A DNA stretch of 64,000 bases from Dyella sp. C9. GTDB lineage: Bacteria; Pseudomonadota; Gammaproteobacteria; Xanthomonadales; Rhodanobacteraceae. The stretch spans positions 200,647 through 264,646 of the forward strand of contig NZ_QIRF01000005.1 of assembly GCF_003332825.1 (NCBI RefSeq). The letters are read 5' to 3'. Numbering within the stretch: the first letter of the stretch is position 1; each line of letters begins with the position of its first letter. Both the position numbers and the translations under genes were made by a program. The notes below the pieces were generated by a model that was not told where the DNA came from, did no database searches, and saw nothing but the letters and a program-made list of their open reading frames with translations. Positions 28,720 to 37,728 of the stretch are shown here, one piece after another.

Positions 28720-29640
28720 TCAGCGGTTCCACACGTCGACGCCCTGCAACAGCTTTTTCGCCAGTCGTGGCTGGCGCAGTTGTTCCAGCCACCAGTCCAG
28801 TGCCCTGCCAGGGTGGCTTCCCCGCCAGCCCACGTAGAGACGGTTGGGGTCGCGCGGCGCCGCCATGCACCTTTCCACCAGTTCGCCCCGCTTGAGCAGC
28901 GATTGCACGCGCTGGCGCGGCAGCCAGCCCACGCCCAGGCCCTCGCGCTGGGCCAGGATCTTGGCGCGCATGCCCGGCACCGCGAGCGTGGCCTGGCCTC
29001 CGGCGACGCCAAAGCTCCGGCTGTCCAGGCCACGCGCGGTATCGGCCACCACCACGGCACGATAAGGCAGCAATTGATCCTGCTCCAGCGGCTCGCTGGC
29101 CTTGGCCAGGGGATGACGCGGCGACACCGCGAAGACCCAGTCCATCACGCCCAGTTCGGTCCAGCGCAAGTCGGGAATGCCGGGCGGCGCGTTGGTGGCA
29201 CCGATGACCAGGTCGGCCCGTCCGTCGCGCAGCGCCTCCCAGGTGCCATTGAGCACCTCGTGGGTAACCCGCAGCAACACGCCGGAATTCAGCGCATCGA
29301 ACGCACGGATCACCGGCAGCAGGGTCTCGAATTCCAGGATCTCGTCGGTGACGATCCACAGGCGGTCTTCCCAGCCTCCGGCCACCTGCCTGACCCGGCG
29401 GGTCAGCCGCGAGACATCCTGCGCCAGGCGTGCCGACTCCTGCGCCAGCAACTGCCCAGCGGGCGTGAGCTGCATGCGATAGCGCCGGCGATCGAACAGC
29501 AGCGCGTCGAACCGGGCCTCGAGCTGGCGCGCCGCATGCGAAACGGTCGAGGGCGCCTTGCCCAGCAACTGGGCCGCGCGGGAGAGGCTTCCTCGGCTCT
29601 GGATGGCCTGAAGCAAGGCCAATTCGTCGTCTGACAACAT
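28720..29640 (-). CDS. LysR-family transcriptional regulator
   Basis: The 306-residue product has an N-terminal winged helix-turn-helix (LALLQAIQSRGSLSRAAQLLGKAPSTVSHAARQLEARF) followed by a periplasmic-binding-like co-inducer domain. Start at 29640 gives the standard LTTR N-terminus; the upstream extension to 29742 lacks family similarity. It is divergent from the SDR at 29748, the classic LTTR-target layout. An inverted repeat with the T-N11-A LysR box lies immediately upstream of its start codon (29641-29657), so autorepression coupled to control of the SDR is likely. Confidence 0.92.
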   Translation of the reverse strand: MLSDDELALLQAIQSRGSLSRAAQLLGKAPSTVSHAARQLEARFDALLFDRRRYRMQLTPAGQLLAQESARLAQDVSRLTRRVRQVAGGWEDRLWIVTDEILEFETLLPVIRAFDALNSGVLLRVTHEVLNGTWEALRDGRADLVIGATNAPPGIPDLRWTELGVMDWVFAVSPRHPLAKASEPLEQDQLLPYRAVVVADTARGLDSRSFGVAGGQATLAVPGMRAKILAQREGLGVGWLPRQRVQSLLKRGELVERCMAAPRDPNRLYVGWRGSHPGRALDWWLEQLRQPRLAKKLLQGVDVWNR

Positions 29641-29657
29641 GTTCGACACCTTCGAAC
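29641..29657. promoter_or_regulatory. LysR-box inverted repeat
   Basis: GTTCGA, five bases, TCGAAC: a perfect 6-bp inverted repeat containing the T-N11-A core. It directly abuts the LysR start codon and lies 91-107 nt before the divergent SDR. Bound regulator would cover the LysR translation start region. Confidence 0.6.
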
Positions 29658-29747
29658 GTGTGCACCGACGCCATGGTACGGCAAAGCCCGCGGCCGGGCG
29701 CAGCATGCTCCCCGTTCCCACCCCAAACCTCTTTCGGAGCACACACC

Positions 29748-30497
29748 ATGAACCGTTTTGCAGACAAGACCGTACTCGTGACCGGCGGCAACAGCGGCAT
29801 CGGCCTGGCCGCCGCCAAGGCCTATGCCGCCGAGGGCGCCCGCGTGGTGATCACCGGCCGCGACACCCAGGCACTTGCTCAAGCGGCCGATGCGATCGGC
29901 CCGAAGGCCATCGCGCTGCGTAGCGATGCGGGTTCGCTGGCCGACGCCAGGGCGCTGGCCGGCGAACTGGCGGAACGCGCCGTTCGGCTGGATGCAGTAT
30001 TCATCAACGCGGGCGTCGCCAAGTTCGCCTCGCTGGAAAACGCAGACGAAGCCCTGTGGAACCAGATCTTCGACACCAACGTGAAAGGCCCCTACTTCCA
30101 GCTGCAGGCCCTGCTGCCCCTGCTCAACCCTGGCGCGGCCATCGTCATCAACGGTTCGATCAATGCGCATATCGGCATGCCCGATACCTCGGTGTACGCG
30201 GCGAGCAAGGCGGCCCTGGTCAGCCTCGCGCGCACGCTGTCGGCCGAACTGCTGCCACGCGGCGTACGCGTGAACGTGGTGAGCCCCGGGCCGGTGAGTA
30301 CGCCGATCTACAACAAGCTTGGAGTGGACGCCGCCGCGCTGGAGGCGGTCGCCGGACAGATCCAGGCACAGATCCCGCTGGGGCGCTTCGGCACGCCGGA
30401 GGAAATCGCCGCTACCGTGCTGCATCTCACCGCGCGCGAATCGTCCTTCATCGTGGGCACCGAAGTGGTGGTCGACGGCGGCATGAGCCAGCTGTGA
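29748..30497 (+). CDS. Short-chain dehydrogenase/reductase (SDR)
   Basis: The 249-residue classical SDR has TGGNSGIG cofactor binding, the NAG motif (INAG), catalytic Ser in NGSI, the YAASK active-site pair and the PG motif (VVSPGPVSTPIY). An Arg after the second strand (VVITGRD) suggests NADP(H). The substrate is unknown. Start at 29748 has GGAG eight bases upstream and begins as family members do (MNRFADKTVLVTGG). It is divergent from the LysR regulator, which probably controls it. A bidirectional hairpin terminator follows the stop codon. Confidence 0.92.
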   Translation: MNRFADKTVLVTGGNSGIGLAAAKAYAAEGARVVITGRDTQALAQAADAIGPKAIALRSDAGSLADARALAGELAERAVRLDAVFINAGVAKFASLENADEALWNQIFDTNVKGPYFQLQALLPLLNPGAAIVINGSINAHIGMPDTSVYAASKAALVSLARTLSAELLPRGVRVNVVSPGPVSTPIYNKLGVDAAALEAVAGQIQAQIPLGRFGTPEEIAATVLHLTARESSFIVGTEVVVDGGMSQL

Positions 30498-30502
30498 GAT
30501 GC

Positions 30503-30533
30503 GCCACCTGGCCCTCCTGTAGGGCCAGGTGGC
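30503..30533. terminator. Bidirectional terminator between convergent genes
   Basis: Perfect 13-bp stem (GCCACCTGGCCCT / AGGGCCAGGTGGC) with a 5-nt loop. It lies between the convergent SDR and the FMN split-barrel gene and probably serves both strands. Confidence 0.75.
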
Positions 30534-30548
30534 GGCAGCGCTGCACCA

Positions 30549-31232
30549 TCAGCGCAGCCGCCCGGAATCGATCAACTGTTGCAGCGCGCCCGGCAACGCC
30601 ATGTCGCCGGGCAGTTCGGGCGCCGGGATGGCGGCGCCCAGCGTGGTTCGCAGGGGTATCACGCCGGCCCACACCGGCACGTGGGCTTCGTCGACATCCG
30701 AGGGCGGACCGGTGCGCACCTTCACCGTGGCCTCCTCGATGTCCATCCAGAGCACGGCGGTGGCGCGCACTTCCTTCTCGGTCATGGGACGCAGCGTGTC
30801 CCAGCGTCCGGGAAACAAGCCGTCGGTGAATGCGCGCAAGGCTTCCGCCCTGGCTTGGAGATCCTCGATCACGTGTGCCGTGCCGAACAGCATGGCCGAG
30901 CGGTAGTTCACCGCATGATTCAGCGCCGAACGGGCCAGCACATAGCCATCGACCAGGCTGCAGGTGACGCAGGCCGGCTTGCCGTCCACCTGGCGCAGGA
31001 AACGGCTGCCGATCGAACCGTGCCAGTACAGCCGGTCGCCCTTGCGCCAGTGCATGGTGGGCGTCACGAACGGTGCCCCGTCGATCACGTAGCCGATGTG
31101 GCACAGCGGCGCCGCGTCCACCACGGCGTGCACGTCCTCGCGCCGGTAGCTGCCCAGTTGGGGTTCGCGCCGGATGCGGCTGCGCTCGCTCCTGGGGAAG
31201 CAGTCGGCCTGCTCCGCTGTTGTTTCCGACAT
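30549..31232 (-). CDS. Pyridoxamine 5'-phosphate oxidase-like FMN-binding split-barrel protein
   Basis: The 227-residue product has the split-barrel core of the PPOx/NimA-like group: LCHIGYVIDGAPFVTPTMHWRKGDRLYWHGSIGSRFLR, then CVTCSLVDGYVLARSALNHAVNYRSAMLFGTAHVI. Such proteins bind FMN, haem or F420-like cofactors and reduce or sequester small molecules; NimA relatives give nitroimidazole tolerance. The exact activity cannot be assigned. A C-terminal extension (about residues 165-227) is helical and charged. It lies 90 nt downstream of the permease gene on the same strand and is convergent with the SDR. Confidence 0.85.
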   Translation of the reverse strand: MSETTAEQADCFPRSERSRIRREPQLGSYRREDVHAVVDAAPLCHIGYVIDGAPFVTPTMHWRKGDRLYWHGSIGSRFLRQVDGKPACVTCSLVDGYVLARSALNHAVNYRSAMLFGTAHVIEDLQARAEALRAFTDGLFPGRWDTLRPMTEKEVRATAVLWMDIEEATVKVRTGPPSDVDEAHVPVWAGVIPLRTTLGAAIPAPELPGDMALPGALQQLIDSGRLR

Positions 31233-31322
31233 GAAAGGCCCCCCTCGCCACGGCCGAGTCCGTGACGGGATTTCATCCCGGCGGCCTTTCCTGATCCTTC
31301 CGTACGTGCCGGCGGCGGTCGT

Positions 31323-33239
31323 TCAGGAAGCAGCCACCGGATTGCCTTCCGGAAACCGCGCGATGGCCTGCTGCGCGGCTTCTTCCAACGAGTAGGCCAC
31401 CTCGCTGAGGTTGCTGCCGCTGCTCAGGGTGGGATCGCGCGGCGTCAGCAGTTCGGGCAGCATCACCGCAATCACCGATCCATCGGGCATGCGATGGCGC
31501 AGGTCGCTGGCCAGGGTCTCGCAATCAGCGCGTTCCTTCTCGGGATCGGTACTGACGATGTAGGCGATGGATACCGCGTTGGGGGTGAGCTCCGGATGCG
31601 GTTCGGCGGCGAACGCCGCGAAGTCCTCGGCGGACACGTGCCGCGCGTCGATATGCAGGTCGCGCAGGATGCGCGTGAGCATTTCGGTGGCAAGGTCATC
31701 GCCCATCGAGCCCAGGCCCACGCACAGCACGATGGAGCCGGGCTCCACTTTGAGCGGCCCCTGCCAGCGCCCGCTCACGTCCTCGCGCTGGCGGCGCAGC
31801 TGGCGGCCGATCGAGCTTTCCTCCAGCACCGAGCTGCGGTGCCGGCGGCGCGCCCATTTGCGGCTCTCGCCGCTGATCGACTCGACCACTGCCACGATCA
31901 CCTTGCGCACGGTGGCCTGCTGTTCGCGATTGATGTTGCCCTGGCGCAGGTCGGCCCGCGCCAGCTGCATGGCCGGCAGCAGTACCGCATCGCAGTAGTT
32001 GGCGAAGCTCTTGCGCTTGAGGAACACCCGCGCCTCGCCAATGATCTCCTCCGAGTCGCCGGACAGCGCGCGCTGGTAAAGGCGCTGCGGCATGGTCAGC
32101 GCGGGCGCGTCGCCCAACATCACATTGAGCAGGTCCAGCGCCTTCACGTGGCGACCGGCCACCACCAGGCACAGCGTGAGCGGCGTGGACATCAGCAGGC
32201 CCACCGGGCCCCACAGCCAGCTCCAGAAAATGGCCGATACCACCACGGCCAGCGGCGAGAGCCCGGTGGTGTGGCCGTACAGGAACGGCTCGATCAGCTG
32301 CGCCACCACCAGCTCGATCACCCCGTACAGCACCAGCGTCAGCACCAGCAGTTCCCACCCGGGCACCACCGCGGCGGCGAACACCGCCACCAGTGCCGCC
32401 ACCAGCCACACGCCGACATAGGGCACGAAGCGCATCGCAGCAGTAAGCGTGCCCCACATCGGCGCGTTGGGCACGCCGATCACGGTAAGCCCCAGCCATA
32501 CCGCCACGCCCACGCCAAAGTTCACCGAGAAGGTGGACAGGAAGAAGCGCGACAGGCGCTCGCCCGCATCGTTGATCGCCGCGGTGGTGGCGCGCAGGTC
32601 CGAACCACCCGCAAGGCGGATGAAGCGGTCGCGCAGCGACTCATGCTCCAGCAGCACGAACACCAGCACCACCAGCACGATGCCCGCGGTCTGCAGCGGT
32701 ATCCATGCCGTGGATACCACGCGCGTCATCACGTCCATCGGGGTGGAAGGCGTGTGCTCATGGGTCTGTGCCGCCGCTGCCGGCGGCGCGGCGGTCACGC
32801 CGGAATACACGGTGGGAAACACCGGCGCGGTGTGCCCGTCGGACTGGTCCATTACCCGCCCCACTTCACCGCGCACGAAATCCAGCCGCCCCACCGTGAG
32901 CGAGCGCAGGGTCTGCACCTTGGCGTGGATGGTCGCCTCGTACTGCGGCAGGCTGCGCACCGTGTGCAGCATCTGCGATCCGATCACCGTCATCAGCAGC
33001 GAGACGGTCACCACCAGCGCCAGCACCGCGATCAACACCGAGGGCCCGTGTCCCAGCCCGATGCGCCGATACAGGCGCACCCACGGCGCCATCAGCAGGC
33101 TGAGGAAAAACGCCAGCACGATCGGCACCAGCACTTCGCGCCCGAAGTACAGCAAGGCCAGCACAGTGCCGGCAGCCACGATGGTGAGTGCACGCTGCGC
33201 CGCCGACGTTACGGGCGAAGCGGGGGGAACCGACGACAT
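31323..33239 (-). CDS. AI-2E/PerM family permease with an unusual C-terminal domain
   Basis: The 638-residue product is longer than the usual 350. Residues 1-390 have the hydrophobic helices of the PerM/AI-2E exporter family (ALTIVAAGTVLALLYFGREVLVPIVLAFFLSLLMAPWV, later GPVGLLMSTPLTLCLVVAGRHV). Residues about 400-470 (LYQRALSGDSEEIIGEA..AVLLPAMQLARADLRQGNI) resemble the helical cap of B12-binding modules. Residues about 535-638 (IVLCVGLGSMGDDLATEML..) resemble their Rossmann part but lack the His of DxHxxG. Transport substrate unknown. The start at 33239 has GAGGAGG upstream. Confidence 0.85.
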   Translation of the reverse strand: MSSVPPASPVTSAAQRALTIVAAGTVLALLYFGREVLVPIVLAFFLSLLMAPWVRLYRRIGLGHGPSVLIAVLALVVTVSLLMTVIGSQMLHTVRSLPQYEATIHAKVQTLRSLTVGRLDFVRGEVGRVMDQSDGHTAPVFPTVYSGVTAAPPAAAAQTHEHTPSTPMDVMTRVVSTAWIPLQTAGIVLVVLVFVLLEHESLRDRFIRLAGGSDLRATTAAINDAGERLSRFFLSTFSVNFGVGVAVWLGLTVIGVPNAPMWGTLTAAMRFVPYVGVWLVAALVAVFAAAVVPGWELLVLTLVLYGVIELVVAQLIEPFLYGHTTGLSPLAVVVSAIFWSWLWGPVGLLMSTPLTLCLVVAGRHVKALDLLNVMLGDAPALTMPQRLYQRALSGDSEEIIGEARVFLKRKSFANYCDAVLLPAMQLARADLRQGNINREQQATVRKVIVAVVESISGESRKWARRRHRSSVLEESSIGRQLRRQREDVSGRWQGPLKVEPGSIVLCVGLGSMGDDLATEMLTRILRDLHIDARHVSAEDFAAFAAEPHPELTPNAVSIAYIVSTDPEKERADCETLASDLRHRMPDGSVIAVMLPELLTPRDPTLSSGSNLSEVAYSLEEAAQQAIARFPEGNPVAAS

Positions 33240-33371
33240 GGGCGACCTCCTCGTCCTTCTATGCCAGGGCACATCAGCACGGCGCACGACCCGGCTCACG
33301 GCCCGCAAAGCATAGCCTCACGCCATCATCATGGCGTGCACGCGGTTCGCATCCCGCCCAACCAGCGGCGA

Positions 33372-33851
33372 TCAGGCCGCTTCGCTTTCCAGCGGCAGGC
33401 GGCACAGCTGCCGCACGTCGAGCAAGGCGACGAAACCGCCCTGCCATGGCATCACGCCGTGCACGGGGTCGTCCTTGCGATCGGCGCCACCCGGCGGCGG
33501 CGGCGTGATGCCCGCCTTGCCGGGCGTAACGATGTCGCCCACCGCATCCACACGCAGGCCCACCAGGTGCGGCCCGTAAGACAGCATGACCAGGCGCACG
33601 TCGGCCGGGTCGCCCTCGTTCTCGCCCGGCAGGCCGAGCCGCTGCCGGCCATCGAGCACCGGCACGATGCGGCCACGCAGGTGGCGGATGCCGAGCAGGT
33701 CGTCGGCCGCACCGGGCACCGGCGTCAGCTCGCCGTCGCGGATCACTTCGCTGACCTGGGTGAGCGGCGCAGCGTACATCTGCGCGCCAAGGCGGAAGGA
33801 CAGCCAGCGTTCGTCGGCGATGAGGTTCTGGATCGTGGTCAAGGACGGCAC
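33372..33851 (-). CDS. CheW-like coupling protein
   Basis: A single CheW domain of about 157 residues: WLSFRLGAQMYAAPLTQVSEVIRDGELTPVPGAADDLLGIRHLRGRIVPVLDGRQRLGL, with the RG-IVPV-D core that docks the kinase and chemoreceptors. It would join receptors to CheA or act as a motor-side scaffold. GTG at 33851 is the longest start; TTG at 33842 has better spacing from GGGGAG and may be the real one. It is the last gene of the chemotaxis-motor run, 34 nt after motD, as in Pseudomonas-type clusters. Confidence 0.88.
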   Translation of the reverse strand: MPSLTTIQNLIADERWLSFRLGAQMYAAPLTQVSEVIRDGELTPVPGAADDLLGIRHLRGRIVPVLDGRQRLGLPGENEGDPADVRLVMLSYGPHLVGLRVDAVGDIVTPGKAGITPPPPGGADRKDDPVHGVMPWQGGFVALLDVRQLCRLPLESEAA

Positions 33852-33885
33852 TCCCCGGCGATGCGCCGGCAGATCGCCGCGCGCC

Positions 33886-34974
33886 TTACGGCCCGTGTTC
33901 GGGCGGTGTGGCGCGCGATGCGGTTACGGTGAGGGTGGCCGCCGCTCCGGTGGGCGCGGCAGCTGCGCTGGGGGTATTGGCCGGACGGGCCAGCATCACC
34001 TGGTTCACCGGCGGGGTGGCGCCGTCCGCCCGGGTGATCACCGGCATCGCTGGCAAGGTGCCCGCGGGCACGCCGGCCGTGGCGGCAACCGCGGGCGTCG
34101 CGCTGGCGTCGTCGTTGTCGGCCATCTGGGTGGCGTGCGCGGCATCCTGGTAGAAGCGCTTGGGTGCATTCTCGTCGCTGAGCACCACCACCAGCACGCG
34201 GCGGTTGTGGTTGCGACCGTCTTCGGTGGTGTTGTCGGCGCTGGGACGGTATTCGCTCCAGCCGACGATGCCCAGCCGCGAGGGATCGATGCCCTGCTCC
34301 GAGAACAGGCGCGCCACGCTGGCCGCGCGGGCCGCCGACAGTTCCCAGTTGGACGGATACAAGGCGGTGTTGATCGGCCGGTCATCGGTGTAACCCTCGA
34401 TGCGCACCGGGTTGGTGAACGGCTTGAGGATGCCGGCGATCTCGTTGAGCACGCCCTCGGCCGGATCGGACAGCCTGGCCACGCCGCTGGAAAACAGGAT
34501 GTCGGTACGCAGCTCGATCTCCAGCCAGCTGGTGGTCTTGCGCACCACCACCATGTCCTTGTCGATCAGCGGCTGCAGCGCGCGCTTCACCTGGTCGCGG
34601 ATCATCTCCAGGTTGCGCTGCTGGATGCGTTCCAGCGCCACGCGCGCATCCACCGCGCGCACCGGCGAGGGGCGCTGCGGAATCGGAACGCTCACCGCCA
34701 CCGTGGCGGCACCCGGCTGGCCCGGCGGCGAGGCCATGGCCGGATCGACGTTGTGCGGCTGCACCTTGGCCTGCGGCATCGGGGCGATCACGTGGCTGGA
34801 GCCGTTGAACGCCTCGATGATCGACTCGGACATCACGCGGTACTTACCCTCGTTCACCACCGAGACCGCATACATCACCACGAAGAAGGCGAGCAGCAAC
34901 GTCATCAGGTCGGCGTAGGGGATGGCCCATGCCTCGTGATTGACGTGATCCTCGTGGTGTTTCTTCTTTCTCAC
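33886..34974 (-). CDS. motD: Flagellar motor stator protein MotD (MotB family)
   Basis: The 362-residue product has a short basic N-terminus and one transmembrane helix containing the essential Asp22 (PYADLMTLLLAFFVVMYAVSV). A long periplasmic linker leads to an OmpA-like peptidoglycan-binding domain with YTDDRPIN and NWELSAARAASVARLF. A Pro/Ala/Thr-rich tail ends it. It couples proton flow to rotation together with MotC. GTG start at 34974; the MotC stop lies 10 nt upstream. Second stator sets may exist elsewhere in the genome. Confidence 0.93.
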   Translation of the reverse strand: MRKKKHHEDHVNHEAWAIPYADLMTLLLAFFVVMYAVSVVNEGKYRVMSESIIEAFNGSSHVIAPMPQAKVQPHNVDPAMASPPGQPGAATVAVSVPIPQRPSPVRAVDARVALERIQQRNLEMIRDQVKRALQPLIDKDMVVVRKTTSWLEIELRTDILFSSGVARLSDPAEGVLNEIAGILKPFTNPVRIEGYTDDRPINTALYPSNWELSAARAASVARLFSEQGIDPSRLGIVGWSEYRPSADNTTEDGRNHNRRVLVVVLSDENAPKRFYQDAAHATQMADNDDASATPAVAATAGVPAGTLPAMPVITRADGATPPVNQVMLARPANTPSAAAAPTGAAATLTVTASRATPPEHGP

Positions 34975-34984
34975 GTCGGCGTCC

Positions 34985-35725
34985 TTACGGCAGGTAGCCC
35001 TGCAGCTTGGCTTCGATCTGGCGCGGGTTGGAGCCCTCGGCGATGGCCACCAGGCCCTCGATGAGGATCTCGCGCATCTGCGTCTGCTTGTGGATCAGGC
35101 CCTTCAGGCGCGCCGACATCGGCAGCATCAGCAGGTTGGCCAGCGCCACGCCATAGATGGTGGCCACGAAGGCGGCAGCGATGCCGTGGCCGAGCTTGCT
35201 GGGGTCGGCCAGGTTCTGCATCACCGCCATCAGGCCCATCACCGCGCCGATGATGCCCATGGTGGGCGAGAAGATGCCGGCGTTCTCGAACACCTTGGCC
35301 GCGGCCATGTCGGTGTGCTCGCGTGCATCCACTTCCACCTCGAGCACGCCGCGGATGGCGTCCGGCTCGCTGCCGTCCACCAGCAGCTGCAGGCCCTTGC
35401 GCACGAAGGTGTCGCTTTCCGAGTCGATCTGCGGCTCCAGGCCGAGCAGGCCCTGGCGGCGCGAGATCTCGCTCCAGCCCACGATGCGGCTGATCAGGTC
35501 GGACGGCTGGTGTTGCGGCGGCTTGTACACCATCGGGAACATCGCCAGCGCATGCTTGAGCACCTTGCCCGGGTTCTGCACCAGCAGCGCGGCCACGGTG
35601 CCGAGGAACACGATGACGAAGGCGGCCGGATTCCACAGCGCTTCCACGCTGGAGCCCTTGAGGATGGTGCCGACGATCACGACCACGAAGGCCAGGATCG
35701 TGCCGATGAGACTTACCAGGTCCAT
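34985..35725 (-). CDS. motC: Flagellar motor stator protein MotC (MotA family)
   Basis: The 246-residue product has four transmembrane helices. TM1 is VSLIGTILAFVVVIVGTIL, and the conserved Pro-containing TM3 reads AGIFSPTMGIIGAVMGLMAVMQ. A large cytoplasmic loop carries charged residues for FliG contact (SRRQGLLGLEPQIDSESDTFVRKGLQLLVDG). It forms the proton channel with MotD and applies torque to the rotor. It begins one base after the cheA stop, so translation is coupled to cheA, matching the motCD-in-che arrangement of pseudomonads. Confidence 0.94.
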   Translation of the reverse strand: MDLVSLIGTILAFVVVIVGTILKGSSVEALWNPAAFVIVFLGTVAALLVQNPGKVLKHALAMFPMVYKPPQHQPSDLISRIVGWSEISRRQGLLGLEPQIDSESDTFVRKGLQLLVDGSEPDAIRGVLEVEVDAREHTDMAAAKVFENAGIFSPTMGIIGAVMGLMAVMQNLADPSKLGHGIAAAFVATIYGVALANLLMLPMSARLKGLIHKQTQMREILIEGLVAIAEGSNPRQIEAKLQGYLP

Positions 35726-35726
35726 G

Positions 35727-37706
35727 TCAGGTGCTTACCCGAAGAGAAGGAAGAAGTTGGCCATCGCCACCCGCGAGGCCGGCCAGGTCCATCACCAGCG
35801 CCAGGCGACCGTCGCCGGTGACGGTGGCGCCCGCCACCGCGGGCCCGCCCTCGCACAGCGGACCCAGCGGTTTCACCATCACGTCCTCGCGGCCCAGCAC
35901 TTCGTGCACCAGGCAGCCCAGGCGCAGATGGCCGATGTGCAGCACCACTACGTGGCCGCCGGAAGGTCCGCCCACGCCCACCCAGCCGCCGAGGTCGGCC
36001 AGCGCCAGCGCGCGACCGCGGTGCGCGGCCACCACGCGTCCATCCAGCTGCTGCTTCTGGCCGGGCGACAGCTCGAACACTTCCTCGACGTTGCTCAGCG
36101 GCAACGCCAGCAGGCGTCCGCCCACGCGCACCATCAGCACACGCTGGATCGCCAGCGTCAGCGGCACCGCCAGTTCCAGCGTGCTGCCGCGACCCAGCTG
36201 CGAGCGCACCTGCAGGGTGCCGCCCAGTTCGGCCACGCGGGTCTTGACCACGTCCATGCCCACGCCGCGGCCGGAGATGTCCGAGACAGTGGCGGCCGTG
36301 CTGAAGCCGGGGCGGAAGATCAGTTCATAGCATTCGTTTTCGCTCAGGCGCGCGGCCTGGGCCTCGTCGATCACGCCCTTTTCCACCGCCTTGCGGCGCA
36401 GGACATCGGGGTTCATGCCGCGGCCGTCGTCGGACACGGTGATGACGATGCGCTCGCCGCGCTGGCTGGCGCCCAGGGTGACCGTACCCTTGCGCGGCTT
36501 GCCGGCGCGCTCGCGGTCCTCTGGCATTTCCAGGCCGTGGTCGAGCGCGTTGCGGATCAGGTGCACCATCGGGTCGGCCAGCGCCTCGACCAGGCTGCGG
36601 TCCAGGTCGGTGCCCTCGCCTTCCTGCACCAGCTCCACTTCCTTGCCGAGCTGGCGCGACAGGTCACGCACGATGCGGGGGAAGCGCTGGAACAGGCGGC
36701 CGACCGGCTGCATGCGCATGCCGAGCACGGCGTTCTGCAGTGCATCGGCCACGCGGTCCAGTTCGCTGGCGGCAAGCGCCAGGGTTTCGTCACCGTGGCG
36801 GGCGGCGAGGCTGAGCAGGCGGTTGCGCACCAGCACCAGTTCGCCGGCGCGATGCACCAGGGCATCCAGGCGCGCGGTGTCCACGCGCACGGTGGCTTCC
36901 GGTGCCGGTGCGGCGTGTTTGGCCGCCGGCGCGGAGGCCGGTGCCGGTGCAGGTGCCGGAACCGGCGCGGGTGCCGCGGCGGCAGTGCCGGCGCCGGGAG
37001 CGGAGCCCTTGCCGTGCAGGTTGTCCAGCAAGGCCTCGAACTCGTCGTCGCTGATGCTGCCCGCGGGTGCCGCTGGGGCCGGCGCCGCCGACGCACCACC
37101 GGGCGCGGAGCCCTTGCCGTGCAGGTTGTCCAGCAAGGCTTCGAATTCATCCTCGCTGATGCCGCCGGAGGAGGATGCCGAAGCCGCCGGTGCACCCGGC
37201 GCGCCGCCGTTGCCGTAAAGGCTGTCCAGCAGCGCCTCGAATTCCGAATCGTCGATGCTGCCGTCGGCCGGTGGCGCTGCCACCGGCGCGGCGACCGGCT
37301 TGGGGGCTGGCGGCGGCGTGGCAGCGCCGCCCGGACTGAGCCGCTGCAACAGGCCCGATGGCGGCATGCTCATCGCGCTGCCGCCGGCCAGTGCGGCCAG
37401 CATGTCGTTGAGCAGGTCCAGGGCCTCGAGCAACGCGTCCATGCGCGCCGCATCGATCACCAGCTGGCCGTTGCGGGCCACGTTGAGCAGATCCTCGGCG
37501 TGATGGCACAGCTGCACCATCGGCTCGATGGCGAGAAACCCGGCTCCGCCCTTCACCGTATGGAACGCGCGGAATACCGCGTTCAACAGGTCGGCGTCGC
37601 GCGGCGAGGCCTCCAGGCCGATCAGCTGATCGCCCAGGCGCTGCACCAGCTCCCCGGCTTCCACCAGGAAATCATTGCGCAGCTCGCTGTCCAGCGTGGG
37701 ATCCAT
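35727..37706 (-). CDS. cheA: Chemotaxis histidine kinase CheA
   Basis: The 659-residue product has an N-terminal Hpt domain with phospho-accepting His49 (FHTVKGGAGF). Next is an Ala/Pro-rich linker bearing three EFEALLD motifs (155, 187, 222), then dimerisation helices and the ATPase domain (N box LIRNALDHGLE; G box DDGRGMNPDVLRRK; G2 GRGVGMDVVK). A C-terminal CheW-like regulatory domain ends it. Phosphorylates CheY to switch rotation. The canonical P2 domain is replaced by the short repeat motif. Start ATG at 37706 lies 22 nt after the cheZ stop. Confidence 0.95.
   Translation of the reverse strand: MDPTLDSELRNDFLVEAGELVQRLGDQLIGLEASPRDADLLNAVFRAFHTVKGGAGFLAIEPMVQLCHHAEDLLNVARNGQLVIDAARMDALLEALDLLNDMLAALAGGSAMSMPPSGLLQRLSPGGAATPPPAPKPVAAPVAAPPADGSIDDSEFEALLDSLYGNGGAPGAPAASASSSGGISEDEFEALLDNLHGKGSAPGGASAAPAPAAPAGSISDDEFEALLDNLHGKGSAPGAGTAAAAPAPVPAPAPAPASAPAAKHAAPAPEATVRVDTARLDALVHRAGELVLVRNRLLSLAARHGDETLALAASELDRVADALQNAVLGMRMQPVGRLFQRFPRIVRDLSRQLGKEVELVQEGEGTDLDRSLVEALADPMVHLIRNALDHGLEMPEDRERAGKPRKGTVTLGASQRGERIVITVSDDGRGMNPDVLRRKAVEKGVIDEAQAARLSENECYELIFRPGFSTAATVSDISGRGVGMDVVKTRVAELGGTLQVRSQLGRGSTLELAVPLTLAIQRVLMVRVGGRLLALPLSNVEEVFELSPGQKQQLDGRVVAAHRGRALALADLGGWVGVGGPSGGHVVVLHIGHLRLGCLVHEVLGREDVMVKPLGPLCEGGPAVAGATVTGDGRLALVMDLAGLAGGDGQLLPSLRVST
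36993..37244 (-). repeat. Triplicated EFEALLD linker motif in cheA
   Basis: Residues 155-171 (EFEALLDSLYGNGGAPG) and two copies of EFEALLDNLHGKGSAPG at 187-203 and 222-238. The last two are identical at protein level and nearly so in DNA. Each is preceded by acidic residues and joined by Ala/Pro-rich spacer. Confidence 0.85.
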
Positions 37707-37728
37707 ACTCAGGGCCTGCTCCTAAAAC

